64,000 bases of DNA from Mycobacterium sp. 852002-51971_SCH5477799-a. Lineage in GTDB: Bacteria; Actinomycetota; Actinomycetes; Mycobacteriales; Mycobacteriaceae. Where the stretch lies: positions 1-64,000 of the forward strand of contig NZ_LZIF01000107.1 of assembly GCF_001667145.1 (NCBI RefSeq), in the 5' to 3' direction. The translations under genes and the position numbers were made by a program. Below, piece after piece: positions 52,154 through 60,682 of the stretch; the stretch's first letter is position 1; the number at the start of each line of letters is the position of its first letter. Below the pieces are notes generated by a model. It did no database searches. It saw only the letters and a program-made list of their open reading frames with translations, and was not told the DNA's origin.

Positions 52154-52666
52154 ATGACCAACCAGAAAGCGATTCTCGCCGGCGGCTGCTTTTGGGGGAT
52201 GCAGGAACTCATCCGCAAGCAGCCGGGCGTGGTGTCGACCCGGGTCGGTTACACCGGCGGTGACGTCCCCAATGCGACCTACCGCAACCACGGCACGCAC
52301 GCCGAGGCCATCGAGATCGTCTATGACCCGGCCGTCACCGACTACCGCACGATGCTGGAATTCTTCTTCCAGATCCACGATCCGACAACGAAAGACCGGC
52401 AGGGCAACGATCGGGGCGCCAGTTATCGGTCGGCCATCTTCTATCTCGACGAGGACCAGAAGCGGATCGCGCTGGACACCATCGCCGACGTCGAGGCGTC
52501 CGGGCTGTGGCCCGGCAAGGTGGTGACGGAGGTCAGCCCTGCCGGCGACTTCTGGGAGGCCGAGCCCGAACACCAGGACTATTTGCAGCACTATCCCAAC
52601 GGATACACGTGCCACTTCATCCGACCGGGCTGGAAGCTGCCGCGCCGGGCGACCGCGGACCAGTAG
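52154..52666 (+). CDS. msrA: Peptide methionine-(S)-sulfoxide reductase MsrA
   Basis: A 170-residue MsrA with catalytic C12 in GGCFWGMQE, RVGYTGGDVPNATYRNHGTHAEAIEI, and FWEAEPEHQDYLQHYPNGYTCHF at the C-terminus, where a second Cys resolves the disulfide. It reduces methionine-S-sulfoxide in proteins using thioredoxin. The ATG at 52154 has GGAGGA 6 bp upstream; the frame opens at 52127, but that start is weaker. Confidence 0.96.
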   Translation: MTNQKAILAGGCFWGMQELIRKQPGVVSTRVGYTGGDVPNATYRNHGTHAEAIEIVYDPAVTDYRTMLEFFFQIHDPTTKDRQGNDRGASYRSAIFYLDEDQKRIALDTIADVEASGLWPGKVVTEVSPAGDFWEAEPEHQDYLQHYPNGYTCHFIRPGWKLPRRATADQ

Positions 52667-52696
52667 CGACGCTGGCCCCGGCTTCAATCGCCGAGA

Positions 52697-54016
52697 TCAG
52701 CGCCGGCGCACCACAATCCGGCCGCCGTCCTTCGGGGTGAACGCGACCCCGCGGCAATGCCAGCGCTCGCCGGGCGCATCCGTCGACTCAATGGTCAAGC
52801 GGCGCAGCACCGTTCGAAGCACCACGTCCATTTCCATGTTGGCAAACGCCGCTCCCACACAGCGGCGCGTCCCCCCACCGAACGGGATCCACGACAACGC
52901 CGACGGCTTGGTCCCGATGAAGCGTTGCGGGTTGAAACGGTCCGGATCGGTGAACACGTCGGGGTTGCTGTGGATTTGCCCGATTCCGACAATGATCGAA
53001 TCGCCACGCGGAATCACCCACTCGCCAAGCTGGAAGGTCTCGGGGTAGACGTGGCGACCGGCGAGGTCGATCACCGTCCTGGCTCGCTGGACCTCCAAGA
53101 TCGTGGCCTGACGCAGCTCGCTGCCGTCGCTATCGACCTCTTCAACGAGGGCCTTCAACAGGTCGGGGTGCCGGCTTATCCGCTCGAACGCCCAGCCCAG
53201 CGTGGATGCGGTGGTTTCGTGTCCGGCCGCCAGCAGGGTGAGCAGCTCGTCGCCAATGTCCTTGCGTGACATGGCCGAACCGTCTTCGTAGGTGGTACGC
53301 AGCAGCATCGCCAGGACGTCGGTCCGCTCGGCGAACTGCGAATCGGCCCGCTCGTCGTCGATCAACTTGTCGATGACCTTGTCGTACCGGCGGCGCCATT
53401 CGGCCAGCCGGCCCCACGGGCTGTACCTGCCGAATTGGCGTTTGGGCATCGGCACCGACGCCAGCCGCGATCCCAGGGTGACCCACGGCGGAATGAGCCG
53501 GCGCAGCTCGTCGAGTTCGGCGCCTTGCGCGCCGAAAACCGCGCGCAGAATGGCGTTCAAGGTGATCCGCATCATCGGCGGCAGCGTCGGGAACGGGGTG
53601 CCCTGCGGCCAGTCGGCGATCTCGCGCAGCGCCTCTTCTTCGATGATGCTTTCGTACTTCTTCATGCTCTTGCCGTGGAACGGCGGCGCCAACAGCCGGC
53701 GCCGCCGGCGATGGTCGTCGCCCTCGAGCGCGAAGACGGAGCCGGTGCCGAACAGCCTGCCCAGATTGGGCTGGATGTTGCCGAGCTCATCGGGGCTTGT
53801 CGTGAAGATCTGCTTGGCCAACTGCGGGTCGCCGACGGCGATGACGCGCCCGTACATCGGCAGGTTGAGCGTGAACACATCGCCGTGGCGGTGCGCCAGC
53901 CGTTGGATCATCCACCGTCGCGACATCGAAAATCCAAGGCCCTGAAGCACCTTGGGGATCCGGACCGCCGGGGGCAGGTTGACGGCGGCCGGCGGGGCGG
54001 CGACTTGGTGGCTCAT
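52697..54016 (-). CDS. cyp138: Cytochrome P450 CYP138-type
   Basis: A 439-residue P450 with I-helix AGHETTASTLGW, the PxxF region FTDPDRFNPQRFIG and heme loop FGGGTRRCVGAAFANME with C386 as ligand. The length agrees with M. tuberculosis CYP138 and the order msrA-cyp138-TetR is the same. Substrate unknown. The ATG at 54014-54016 (MSHQVA) is chosen; the longer frame to 54259 runs into the divergent TetR gene. Two GGTAC palindromes lie 40-90 bp upstream. Confidence 0.93.
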   Translation of the reverse strand: MSHQVAAPPAAVNLPPAVRIPKVLQGLGFSMSRRWMIQRLAHRHGDVFTLNLPMYGRVIAVGDPQLAKQIFTTSPDELGNIQPNLGRLFGTGSVFALEGDDHRRRRRLLAPPFHGKSMKKYESIIEEEALREIADWPQGTPFPTLPPMMRITLNAILRAVFGAQGAELDELRRLIPPWVTLGSRLASVPMPKRQFGRYSPWGRLAEWRRRYDKVIDKLIDDERADSQFAERTDVLAMLLRTTYEDGSAMSRKDIGDELLTLLAAGHETTASTLGWAFERISRHPDLLKALVEEVDSDGSELRQATILEVQRARTVIDLAGRHVYPETFQLGEWVIPRGDSIIVGIGQIHSNPDVFTDPDRFNPQRFIGTKPSALSWIPFGGGTRRCVGAAFANMEMDVVLRTVLRRLTIESTDAPGERWHCRGVAFTPKDGGRIVVRRR

Positions 54017-54057
54017 GACGATGGCGTCTCCCAAACATCTGCCCCGGCAACGGGGGT

Positions 54058-54107
54058 GGTACGGCGATGTACCGCAGCGTGTTCCTTGTACGGTACTCTG
54101 AAGTACC
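54058..54107. promoter_or_regulatory. Paired GGTAC palindromes between cyp138 and its TetR
   Basis: GGTAC-N6-GTACC (54058-54073) and GGTACT-CTGA-AGTACC (54092-54107), both 16 bp and sharing GGTAC...A.GTACC, lie 34 bp apart in the 133-bp divergent region. They are strong candidates for binding sites of the TetR encoded at 54150. Confidence 0.65.
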
Positions 54108-54149
54108 AAACCTGACAAGGCGCCGTACTCACCGAAAGGGGGCGCTCGC

Positions 54150-54779
54150 GTGACACCAGCGGTGACAGCGACCGCCGCCGACGCGGTTGGGGGCGACGCA
54201 CTTTCCGGGCCTGATCCGTTTCGGCAACGGCTGCTCGACGGTCTGGCCACCTCGATCACCGAGCGCGGCTACCGCGCCAGCACGGTCGCCGATGTGGTCC
54301 GCCACGCACGCACCTCCAAGCGCACGTTCTACGACCACTTCGCCGGCAAGGAAGAGTGCTTCCTCGAGCTGCTGGCGGTCGACATCGAAAAACTGGGCGC
54401 GAAGATCACGGCGTCCGTCGATCCGGAGGCCGATTGGCATGTGCAGATCCGCCAGGCGGTCGAGGCCTATGTCGGATATATCGAGGCCCGGCCCGCCATC
54501 ACGTTGAGCTGGATCCGTGAATTGCCCTCACTTGGGGCGGCCGCTCGGCCGGTCCAGCGGCGTGGCCTGCAGTTGTTGACCAGCCTGCTGATCGACCTCA
54601 GCGCCAGTCCGGGGTTCCGGCGCGCAAAGCTGCCTCCGTTGACCGCCCCGTTGGCCGTGATCCTGCTGGGCGGCCTGCGGGAGCTCACCGCACTTGCGGT
54701 GGAAGACGGAAAGCCGGTCCGAGGAATCGTGGAGCCGGCCGTGGATGCATCCGTAGCCCTGCTCGGCCCACGGCATTAG
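54150..54779 (+). CDS. TetR-family regulator of cyp138 (Rv0135c-like)
   Basis: A 209-residue TetR protein: FRQRLLDGLATSITERGYRASTVADVVRHARTSKRTFYDHFAGKEECFLELL is the DNA-binding domain after a short Ala/Thr-rich tail, followed by a helical ligand domain. The start is a GTG with AAAGGGGG upstream. It is divergent to cyp138 with paired palindromes between, so repression of cyp138 and of itself is likely; the ligand may be the P450 substrate (inference). Confidence 0.88.
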   Translation: MTPAVTATAADAVGGDALSGPDPFRQRLLDGLATSITERGYRASTVADVVRHARTSKRTFYDHFAGKEECFLELLAVDIEKLGAKITASVDPEADWHVQIRQAVEAYVGYIEARPAITLSWIRELPSLGAAARPVQRRGLQLLTSLLIDLSASPGFRRAKLPPLTAPLAVILLGGLRELTALAVEDGKPVRGIVEPAVDASVALLGPRH

Positions 54780-54884
54780 ACTCGTCCGCTCCCGTAAGTG
54801 AATGTGTGGCAAGCCATTCCGGCCCTGCTCCGGCGGGCTAAGCTCACTGCATACCCCACCCGTTCCGACATGGAGGATCTTGCG

Positions 54885-55097
54885 ATGCGGCTCTCGACTC
54901 GAAACCAGCTCAGTGGGACCATCACCGAGGTCGAACTCGGCAGCGTGATGGCCGTTGTGAAGGTGACGCTTGACGGCGGTAATCAGGTCGTCACATCGTC
55001 GGTCACCAAGGACGCCGCGATCGAGCTCGGACTCAAGGTAGGTCAGCCGGCGACCGTGTTCATCAAGTCGACAGAAGTCACCATCGGCGTCGACTAG
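54885..55097 (+). CDS. Molbindin-type TOBE-domain protein
   Basis: A 70-residue single TOBE/Mop domain (MRLSTRNQLSGTITEVELGS, VTSSVTKDAAIELGLKVGQ, VFIKSTEVTIGVD). Such molbindins bind molybdate or tungstate oxyanions as oligomers. The ATG at 54885 has GGAGGA 7 bp upstream; the frame opens at 54798 but without a ribosome site. It stands alone, convergent with ephF. Confidence 0.88.
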   Translation: MRLSTRNQLSGTITEVELGSVMAVVKVTLDGGNQVVTSSVTKDAAIELGLKVGQPATVFIKSTEVTIGVD

Positions 55098-55115
55098 CGT
55101 CACGTCGAACAGCCT

Positions 55116-56012
55116 TCACCTGGTTGACTTTTCGGCGAGAAAGGCGCGAACCCGGTCCAGGACCAGATCGGGCCGCTGGTCGACAATCCAATGGCCGACG
55201 TCGTCGACCAGCTCGACCTCGAAATCGTCGATGCGATCGGCATATCCGTCGGTGAGGTCGGGCGTGATCACCGGATCTTTGGTGCCCGTCAGCCAGCGGA
55301 CCGGGACGTCGACGCGAGCATGATTGTATTCGCCGCGCATCCATTTCCTCATCTCTTTGGTCTGGAAGCTGCGATACCAGCGGGAGCCGGCCTCCGCGTG
55401 GCCGGGCTGTTGCATGCACTCGACGTACATGCGGATGTCATCCTCGGGCAGGGTGAAACCACCACCGACCCATGACCCGAGCATCCGGACGAACCGGGAG
55501 TCTGCATCGCTGATCACCCGCGGCCCGATGACGGGCAGCATGATCGGGATCTGATACCAGAACCGCCAGATATTACGCAGCGTCGACAGGCCCGGCTTCA
55601 CCCATGGCGCAACGGTATTCGCCCCGAAAAACCCGGTCACCCGCTCCGGATGACGCAGCATCATGATGAACGCGACCGGCCCGCCCCAGTCGTGGGCCAC
55701 CAGCTTGACCGTCGCCACACCCAACCGATCCAGCACGCCGGCCAGATCGTCGGCCATCTCGTCCTTGGTGTAACTCGAGCGCGGCGCGGAACTCCAGCCC
55801 GAGCCACGCAGGTCCGGACACAGCACCCGGTAGCCGTCGGCGGCCAGCGGCCCGATCAGCTGGTGCCATTCCCACCAGTTCTGCGGGAAGCCGTGCACCA
55901 GCATCACCGCCGGCCCGCTCGCCGGCCCCGCCTCCGCGACGTGGATGGTCACGCCCCCTCCCAGATCGACATATCTGTGTTCGACACCGTCCAGCGCGGG
56001 CATAGTCACCAT
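55116..56012 (-). CDS. ephF: Epoxide hydrolase EphF
   Basis: A 298-residue alpha/beta hydrolase of the soluble epoxide hydrolase type: HGFPQNWWEWH (HGxP oxyanion motif), nucleophile D108 in HDWGGPVAF, the lid region with RSFQTKEMRKWMRGEYNHARV, and C-terminal acid/base in TGTKDPVI and DVGHWIVDQRPD. EphF of M. tuberculosis acts on epoxy fatty acid or mycolate derivatives. Start at 56012 or 56003 (MPALDG). It is collinear with Rv0134. Confidence 0.92.
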   Translation of the reverse strand: MVTMPALDGVEHRYVDLGGGVTIHVAEAGPASGPAVMLVHGFPQNWWEWHQLIGPLAADGYRVLCPDLRGSGWSSAPRSSYTKDEMADDLAGVLDRLGVATVKLVAHDWGGPVAFIMMLRHPERVTGFFGANTVAPWVKPGLSTLRNIWRFWYQIPIMLPVIGPRVISDADSRFVRMLGSWVGGGFTLPEDDIRMYVECMQQPGHAEAGSRWYRSFQTKEMRKWMRGEYNHARVDVPVRWLTGTKDPVITPDLTDGYADRIDDFEVELVDDVGHWIVDQRPDLVLDRVRAFLAEKSTR

Positions 56013-56041
56013 GAGTTGAGAACGTAGTGGCTCGGAAAGGC

Positions 56042-57271
56042 TTAGGCCAGGAAGCGCTCGACATACGGCGCGAAGCGCTCGCGCAGATTGCCCTCGTCCA
56101 GCCCGAACATCTCGTACGACGTCTCGACATTGCCCAGTCGTCCGCGCCGGTGACCCGCGAGGTAGCCGCCGACGGCCGCGTGCACCTCGTCGGTGAACGG
56201 TTCGCCGGCCAGGGCGTATACGCGTTGGGCGACGCCGAGTTCGTCGGCCATGAAGTCGTCGAACCGGACGTCGATCGAGCGGTCCGGTCCGATGGTGTCG
56301 CGGTCGCGGATGAGCGCGGTGAGCATCTGCTCGAGGCGGTCAATCCAGGAGTTGGCGATCTTCTCGACCGGCACCGGCGAACGATGCATGCGCGCGGAGT
56401 AGGTGATCATCGCGATCATCGACAGCGCCACCGGTACGGGATCACGGTGGGTGAACACCAGGATGCTGTCGGGAAACACTCGATTCAGGACGGGCACCTG
56501 CTCCAGATGCTGGGGAGACTTGAGCAGCCAGCGCCGTCCCCCGCGCAGATACTGCATCGCCCGCAGTTGGGTGGCCAGGTATTGGTAGTGCGGCGTCTGA
56601 TCGTGCGCCTGGTAGTAGTCACGCCAGCGGGGCACCTCGGCGAGTGTTTCCAGCAACATCGTGGACACGTCATTGGCCAACAACTGAATCTCTTCGTGGA
56701 CATGGTCGGTGGTCATCTCGTGCATGAGCGCGAAATGCGGCATCACCATGTTGATCACCCCGACGGCGGCATCCATCCGGGTTCGCCGCGGATCCGGTTC
56801 AACGCCAACCTCATTCGGCATCGGGAACGGCTCGTTGCTCTCCCAATACGGCATGGTGCGAAAGGTCGGGGGCGTGGCCAGCATGTTGTGCAGGTGCGTG
56901 GTGCCGGTGCGGGGCAGCCCGGCGATGACCACGGGCGCGCGCAGGTCGATTCCGTTGATCTCGGGATGGCGGCTCAGCAGGTCCGTCAGTAGCAGCCGGT
57001 TCTTGAGCACCTGCAGCAGTTGACTGTAGAAATTCACCACTCCGGCGTCGTGCAACCCGTCGATCTCGCGCAGCGCGGCGAGATAGGTCTCGAGGCGCTC
57101 GCGATAATCGTTCGGCCCAAAATCGTGCAGACCGGTGTCGGCGCTGGCCTTGGCGTGCAGCGCGTCAGCATCCAGCGGGCACTCCTGCGCCATCGTGGCC
57201 ATCATGTCCAGAATCTGTTGGCCCTCGGGGCTGAACCGCGGCGAGGCGAGGTCGTCGAGGTGAACGTTCAC
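56042..57271 (-). CDS. PAPS-dependent sulfotransferase family protein
   Basis: A 409-residue protein of the Sulfotransfer_3-like family: the 5'-phosphosulfate loop VIAGLPRTGTTHLHNML, LLKSPQHLEQVPVLNRVFPDSILVFTHRDP as the 3'-phosphate segment, and IDVRFDDFMADELG further on. It would transfer sulfate from PAPS to a hydroxyl group, although many members are unproven. The GTG start lies within a perfect palindrome GTGAACGTTCAC, 28 bp from the divergent TetR start. Confidence 0.87.
   Translation of the reverse strand: MNVHLDDLASPRFSPEGQQILDMMATMAQECPLDADALHAKASADTGLHDFGPNDYRERLETYLAALREIDGLHDAGVVNFYSQLLQVLKNRLLLTDLLSRHPEINGIDLRAPVVIAGLPRTGTTHLHNMLATPPTFRTMPYWESNEPFPMPNEVGVEPDPRRTRMDAAVGVINMVMPHFALMHEMTTDHVHEEIQLLANDVSTMLLETLAEVPRWRDYYQAHDQTPHYQYLATQLRAMQYLRGGRRWLLKSPQHLEQVPVLNRVFPDSILVFTHRDPVPVALSMIAMITYSARMHRSPVPVEKIANSWIDRLEQMLTALIRDRDTIGPDRSIDVRFDDFMADELGVAQRVYALAGEPFTDEVHAAVGGYLAGHRRGRLGNVETSYEMFGLDEGNLRERFAPYVERFLA
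57260..57271. promoter_or_regulatory. Palindrome covering the sulfotransferase start
   Basis: GTGAACGTTCAC is a perfect 12-bp palindrome whose minus-strand reading is the first four codons of the sulfotransferase gene. A second dyad TTAC-N10-GTAA (57282-57299) fills the rest of the divergent gap up to the TetR start. One or both are probably sites of the adjacent TetR. Confidence 0.45.
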
Positions 57272-57299
57272 GGCGACTTATGTTACTCTGAGTTTCGTA

Positions 57300-57875
57300 A
57301 TGGTAGTGGATTTTGGCAGACCCCGTGATCCCCGGATCGATGGCGCGGTGCTCGGCGCGACTGTTGAGCTGCTGGCCGAAACCGGCTACCAGGGCCTGTT
57401 GGTCTCCGCCATCGCCGAACGCGCGGGTACCAGCAAGCCCGCCATTTATCGCCGCTGGCCCAGCAAGGCACACCTGGTGCACGAGGCGGTGTTCCCGATC
57501 GGCGCCGGAACCGCCATTCCCGATAGCGGATCGACTCCCGATGGTTTACGCGAAATGATCCGCCGCACAATGGCTTTCCTCACCACGCCGGCCGCCAGGG
57601 CGGCGCTGCCGGGCCTGATCGGCGAGATGGCCGCGGATCCGACGCTGCATTCGGCGCTGCTGGAGCGGTTCGCCGGCGTCATCGGGGGTGGCCTCGCCGA
57701 CTGGCTCGCGGCCGCCGCGGCGCGCGGTGAGGTGCGGCCGGAGGTGACCGCCGCCGAACTGGCCGAGACCATCGCCGGCATCACGCTAGTAGCACTGCTC
57801 ACCCGCGCCACTGAGCTCGACGACGCGTGGGTCGATCGCACTACCCGGTTGCTCCTGAAAGGAATCGGCACATGA
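57300..57875 (+). CDS. TetR-family regulator next to the sulfotransferase
   Basis: A 191-residue TetR protein with GRPRDPRIDGAVLGATVELLAETGYQGLLVSAIAERAGTSKPAIYRRWPSKAHLVHEAV as N-terminal domain and a TetR_C_16/AcrR-like C-terminal part. It is divergent to the sulfotransferase gene with a 28-bp gap and coupled by ATGA to the DUF1214 gene downstream, so it may control both directions. Confidence 0.88.
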   Translation: MVVDFGRPRDPRIDGAVLGATVELLAETGYQGLLVSAIAERAGTSKPAIYRRWPSKAHLVHEAVFPIGAGTAIPDSGSTPDGLREMIRRTMAFLTTPAARAALPGLIGEMAADPTLHSALLERFAGVIGGGLADWLAAAAARGEVRPEVTAAELAETIAGITLVALLTRATELDDAWVDRTTRLLLKGIGT

Positions 57876-58987
57876 CGCACCAATCGACGGAGGCGTGGCA
57901 GGAACTGCTGAAAACGCTTGGCGAACTGGGCCACTCGTTCCTCGAGGGTGACCGGGCCGTCACCGACGACCGGCATGTCGCCGACGGCTATCGCATGCTC
58001 GCCGCCACCCTGGGCGTCGCCCTGGACACTTACCTGTTTCCCGAACCGGGCCGGCCACAGTTCGTCGCGGTGAACACTCCCTTCCGCCGCGACCGCCGCT
58101 GGGGTGGGGACAACACCGACGCCTACTACTTCATCTGCCCGGTCGATCCTGTCCGCCGGTACCGCATCAGCGGGAATAGGGGTGACAGCGTGTACTTTTC
58201 GGTGACAGCTTACAACGAGCCAGCACCGGGCGCCTGGTCCGATCGGGTGGTCGCGATCGTCCGCGACACCGATCTCGATATCGACGCCGACGGCAACTTC
58301 TCTTTTGACTTTCCCGCCACGCCCGACGCGGCCGTGTTGATGACCCGCGACTATCAGGCCGATCCCCTGACCGGCCGTCCGGTGACGTGGCACATCGAGG
58401 CGCTCGACGAGCCCGACCCGATCCGGCACGGCGACGCCGAGACCGCTGCGAGTCTGCGCGCCGCCGCGACCTGGTTGCGGACCATGTTCGCGATCGTGCC
58501 GCTGGCCGTCGCGGAGAGGGTCCGCGAGAAGGACCAGGCGCAGCACGCGCTGGGGCACGAAACCGCCCATGCTGCCAACGCATTCGCAGATCCCTATCAG
58601 GTGCCCGACGCCAACTTCGGCTGGTCGGCGCGCGACGCCTGCTACTCCTACGGTAGTTTCGTGCTCGACGAGGACGAGGCGCTGGTCATCACGCACCGAC
58701 CGCCGTCATGCAGGTTCTGGAACCTCGTGGTGTGGAACCAGTTCATGGCGACGGTCGGTCCGGAGGACGCGCGCTGCTCCCTCAACGGCCACAGCGCAGT
58801 CGCAAACAGCGACGGCTCGGTGACGGTCGTCTTGTCCCACGACAAGACGTCACACCCGAATTCGCTTACCACCCTGGGTTATCCGCGAGGAAACCTGGCC
58901 TTTCGGTGGTTCCTTGCCGACGGGGTGCCCCAACGGCCCGAGGTGGAACTGGTCAAGTCGGCCGACGCCCCCACGGCCGCCAGCTGA
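57872..58987 (+). CDS. DUF1214 (DUF1254-related) domain protein
   Basis: A 371-residue soluble protein. Its C-terminal part (FGWSARDACYSYGSFVLDEDEALVITHRPPSCRFWNLVVWNQFMAT, VTVVLSHDKTSHPNSLTTLGYPRGNLAFRWFLADG) matches the DUF1214 signature, and the N-terminal part (YFICPVDPVRRYRISGNRGDSVYFSVTAYN) the accompanying DUF1254-like fold. Function unknown. The ATG at 57872 overlaps the TetR stop (ATGA). Confidence 0.82.
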   Translation: MTHQSTEAWQELLKTLGELGHSFLEGDRAVTDDRHVADGYRMLAATLGVALDTYLFPEPGRPQFVAVNTPFRRDRRWGGDNTDAYYFICPVDPVRRYRISGNRGDSVYFSVTAYNEPAPGAWSDRVVAIVRDTDLDIDADGNFSFDFPATPDAAVLMTRDYQADPLTGRPVTWHIEALDEPDPIRHGDAETAASLRAAATWLRTMFAIVPLAVAERVREKDQAQHALGHETAHAANAFADPYQVPDANFGWSARDACYSYGSFVLDEDEALVITHRPPSCRFWNLVVWNQFMATVGPEDARCSLNGHSAVANSDGSVTVVLSHDKTSHPNSLTTLGYPRGNLAFRWFLADGVPQRPEVELVKSADAPTAAS

Positions 58988-58988
58988 T

Positions 58989-59056
58989 CCGCCGAGCGTG
59001 CACTGCATGCGAAGAACGCGCCCGCGAAAAACTCGCCGCCAGTGCACGTTCGGCGG
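58989..59056. terminator. Long hairpin between convergent genes, bidirectional terminator
   Basis: CCGCCGAGCGTGCACTG (58989-59005) pairs with CAGTGCACGTTCGGCGG (59040-59056) over 17 positions with a single G-T, enclosing a 34-base loop. It sits exactly between the stop codons of the DUF1214 (58987) and LLM (59060) genes. Confidence 0.65.
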
Positions 59057-59059
59057 TCG

Positions 59060-60118
59060 TCAGGAAGCCGGCGTCTGCCGGACCAGCTCGATCGCCCGGC
59101 CCAACGTCTCCAGCTTCGCGTCCAGGGTGTCGCCCGCGGGATAGAGCCGCACGGTATTCACCCCGGCATCGCGCCATACCGCGAGGCGCGCGGAGACCAT
59201 CTCCTCGGTCCCGATGAGCGTGGTGGCCAGCACCATCTCGTCGGTCACCAGGGTGGCCGCCCCGTCCCGGTCGCCGCGCTGCCAGCGCTCGCGCACCTCG
59301 GCGGCAACGCCTGCCCAACCCTGCCGGCTGTAGGCCCGGTTGTAAAAATTCGTGCTGGACGATCCCATGCCGCCGAGGCTGAAGGCCAGCTCTTTTTTGC
59401 GGCCCGCGAGCATGCCATGCAACTCGTGTTCGCTTGCGGCGAAAGCGACTTCGGCGCCCTGGCAGATGTCGATATCGGCGCGAGTGCGGTTCGCGGCCGC
59501 CAACCCCTCATCGAGGTGGGCGAAGTAGGCGTCGCCGGCGCCTTCGGGGACGAAGCTGGTGCCCAGCCAGCCGTCGGCGACGCGACCGGTCAACCGCAGC
59601 ATCGCCGGTGACAGCGCGGCCAGGTATACCGGAATGGCGTGCTCGGCGCGGGTCGACAAGCGCATCGGCACCGCCTCACCGCCGGGCCGGGGAATTTCCA
59701 ACACCTCTCCGGCGTAAGAGACCTTCCCGCCGGCGAAGGCCTGCCGCACGATGTCGATCGTTTCGGACATGCGTGCCAACGGTCGGCTGAACGAGGCACC
59801 GTGCAGACCCTCGATCACCTGCGGGCCCGAGGCGCCCAGACCGAGCAGAAATCGCCCGTTCGACAGGTTGGACAGCGTGATCGCGGTCTGGGCGACCATG
59901 ACCGGCGACCGCGTGCCGACCTGCAGCACGCCGGAACCCAGTAGGATCCGCTCGGTCCGCGCGGCGAGGTACCCCAGGGCCGACGGCGCATCGGCGCCCC
60001 ACGCCTCGGCCACCCAGCAGACATCCAGCCCCAGCTTCTCCGCCTCGACGACCAACGCCGTGACGTCGGCGATCTCGCTGCCGGAGCCGGACAGCTCGAC
60101 CGTCGTGGCCGTCCGCAT
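59060..60118 (-). CDS. LLM-class F420-dependent oxidoreductase
   Basis: A 352-residue luciferase-like TIM barrel: LVVEAEKLGLDVCWVAEAWGADAPSALGYLAARTERILLGSGVLQVGTRSPVMVAQTAITLSNLSNGRFLLGLGASGPQVIEGLHG, then YLAALSPAMLRLTGRVADGWLG. The pattern is that of F420-dependent tetrahydromethanopterin-reductase-like proteins; F420 use is inferred. No Tat signal is seen, so it is not the exported Fgd2. It starts in a TGATG overlap with the SRPBCC gene; the longer frame to 60628 is not native. Confidence 0.87.
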   Translation of the reverse strand: MRTATTVELSGSGSEIADVTALVVEAEKLGLDVCWVAEAWGADAPSALGYLAARTERILLGSGVLQVGTRSPVMVAQTAITLSNLSNGRFLLGLGASGPQVIEGLHGASFSRPLARMSETIDIVRQAFAGGKVSYAGEVLEIPRPGGEAVPMRLSTRAEHAIPVYLAALSPAMLRLTGRVADGWLGTSFVPEGAGDAYFAHLDEGLAAANRTRADIDICQGAEVAFAASEHELHGMLAGRKKELAFSLGGMGSSSTNFYNRAYSRQGWAGVAAEVRERWQRGDRDGAATLVTDEMVLATTLIGTEEMVSARLAVWRDAGVNTVRLYPAGDTLDAKLETLGRAIELVRQTPAS

Positions 60119-60642
60119 CAATGCACGCCGTGTTCGGCGAGCCGTTTGATGGCCGCCAGGGTTTTTCCGATTGCGCCCTCGAATTCGCGCAGCCGCACGA
60201 ACACGATCTTCTGTTCCTTGTCGGGCATTGCCTCGAGGGCCACCGACAGGCCCGAGCGGCCCGGCCCCATCTGCATCCAATAGTTCAGCAGGGTACCGCC
60301 GTCGCGGGGGACGAGCCGGAATCGCCACATCGCCGCGGGGTCGTCGGGTTGGCCCACGGCCCAGGCGAACTCGTGCGGTTGGTCGCAGGCGACGATCTGC
60401 GAGGTGCTGCTCCACTGTCCGAAGGCGTCGTGCTCGTTGTGGCCGATGAAGCGAGCGCCGACCCGGGGGCCTTCCGATCCCTCGGCCCATTCCACGGCCT
60501 TCAGCTCGTCGCTGAACGCCGGCATCAGCGCGATGTCGGAGACCAGGGCCCAGACCCGCGCCGGGTCGGCGTCGATCCACGTCGAAGCTTCCACTGTCGG
60601 GGTATCCGCATAGCGCGCGCCGGTCCATTCCACGGAGCTCAT
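60118..60642 (-). CDS. SRPBCC family protein
   Basis: A 174-residue START/SRPBCC-type lipid-binding protein: VEASTWIDADPARVWALVSDIALMPAFSDELKAVEWAEGSEGPRVGARFIGHNEHDAFGQWSSTSQIVACDQPHEFAW. It probably binds or delivers a hydrophobic ligand. It is coupled to the downstream LLM gene by a one-base stop/start overlap, so it may present the substrate to that enzyme (inference). Confidence 0.83.
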   Translation of the reverse strand: MSSVEWTGARYADTPTVEASTWIDADPARVWALVSDIALMPAFSDELKAVEWAEGSEGPRVGARFIGHNEHDAFGQWSSTSQIVACDQPHEFAWAVGQPDDPAAMWRFRLVPRDGGTLLNYWMQMGPGRSGLSVALEAMPDKEQKIVFVRLREFEGAIGKTLAAIKRLAEHGVH

Positions 60643-60682
60643 TGTCCCCCCGTCCCGGCGCCAGGCAATGCCCGGACCGCGG

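Noticed and set aside
59060..60118. Assignment as fgd2
   Set aside because: No Tat signal peptide, and the neighbours (SRPBCC, desaturase) do not match the Rv0132c context.
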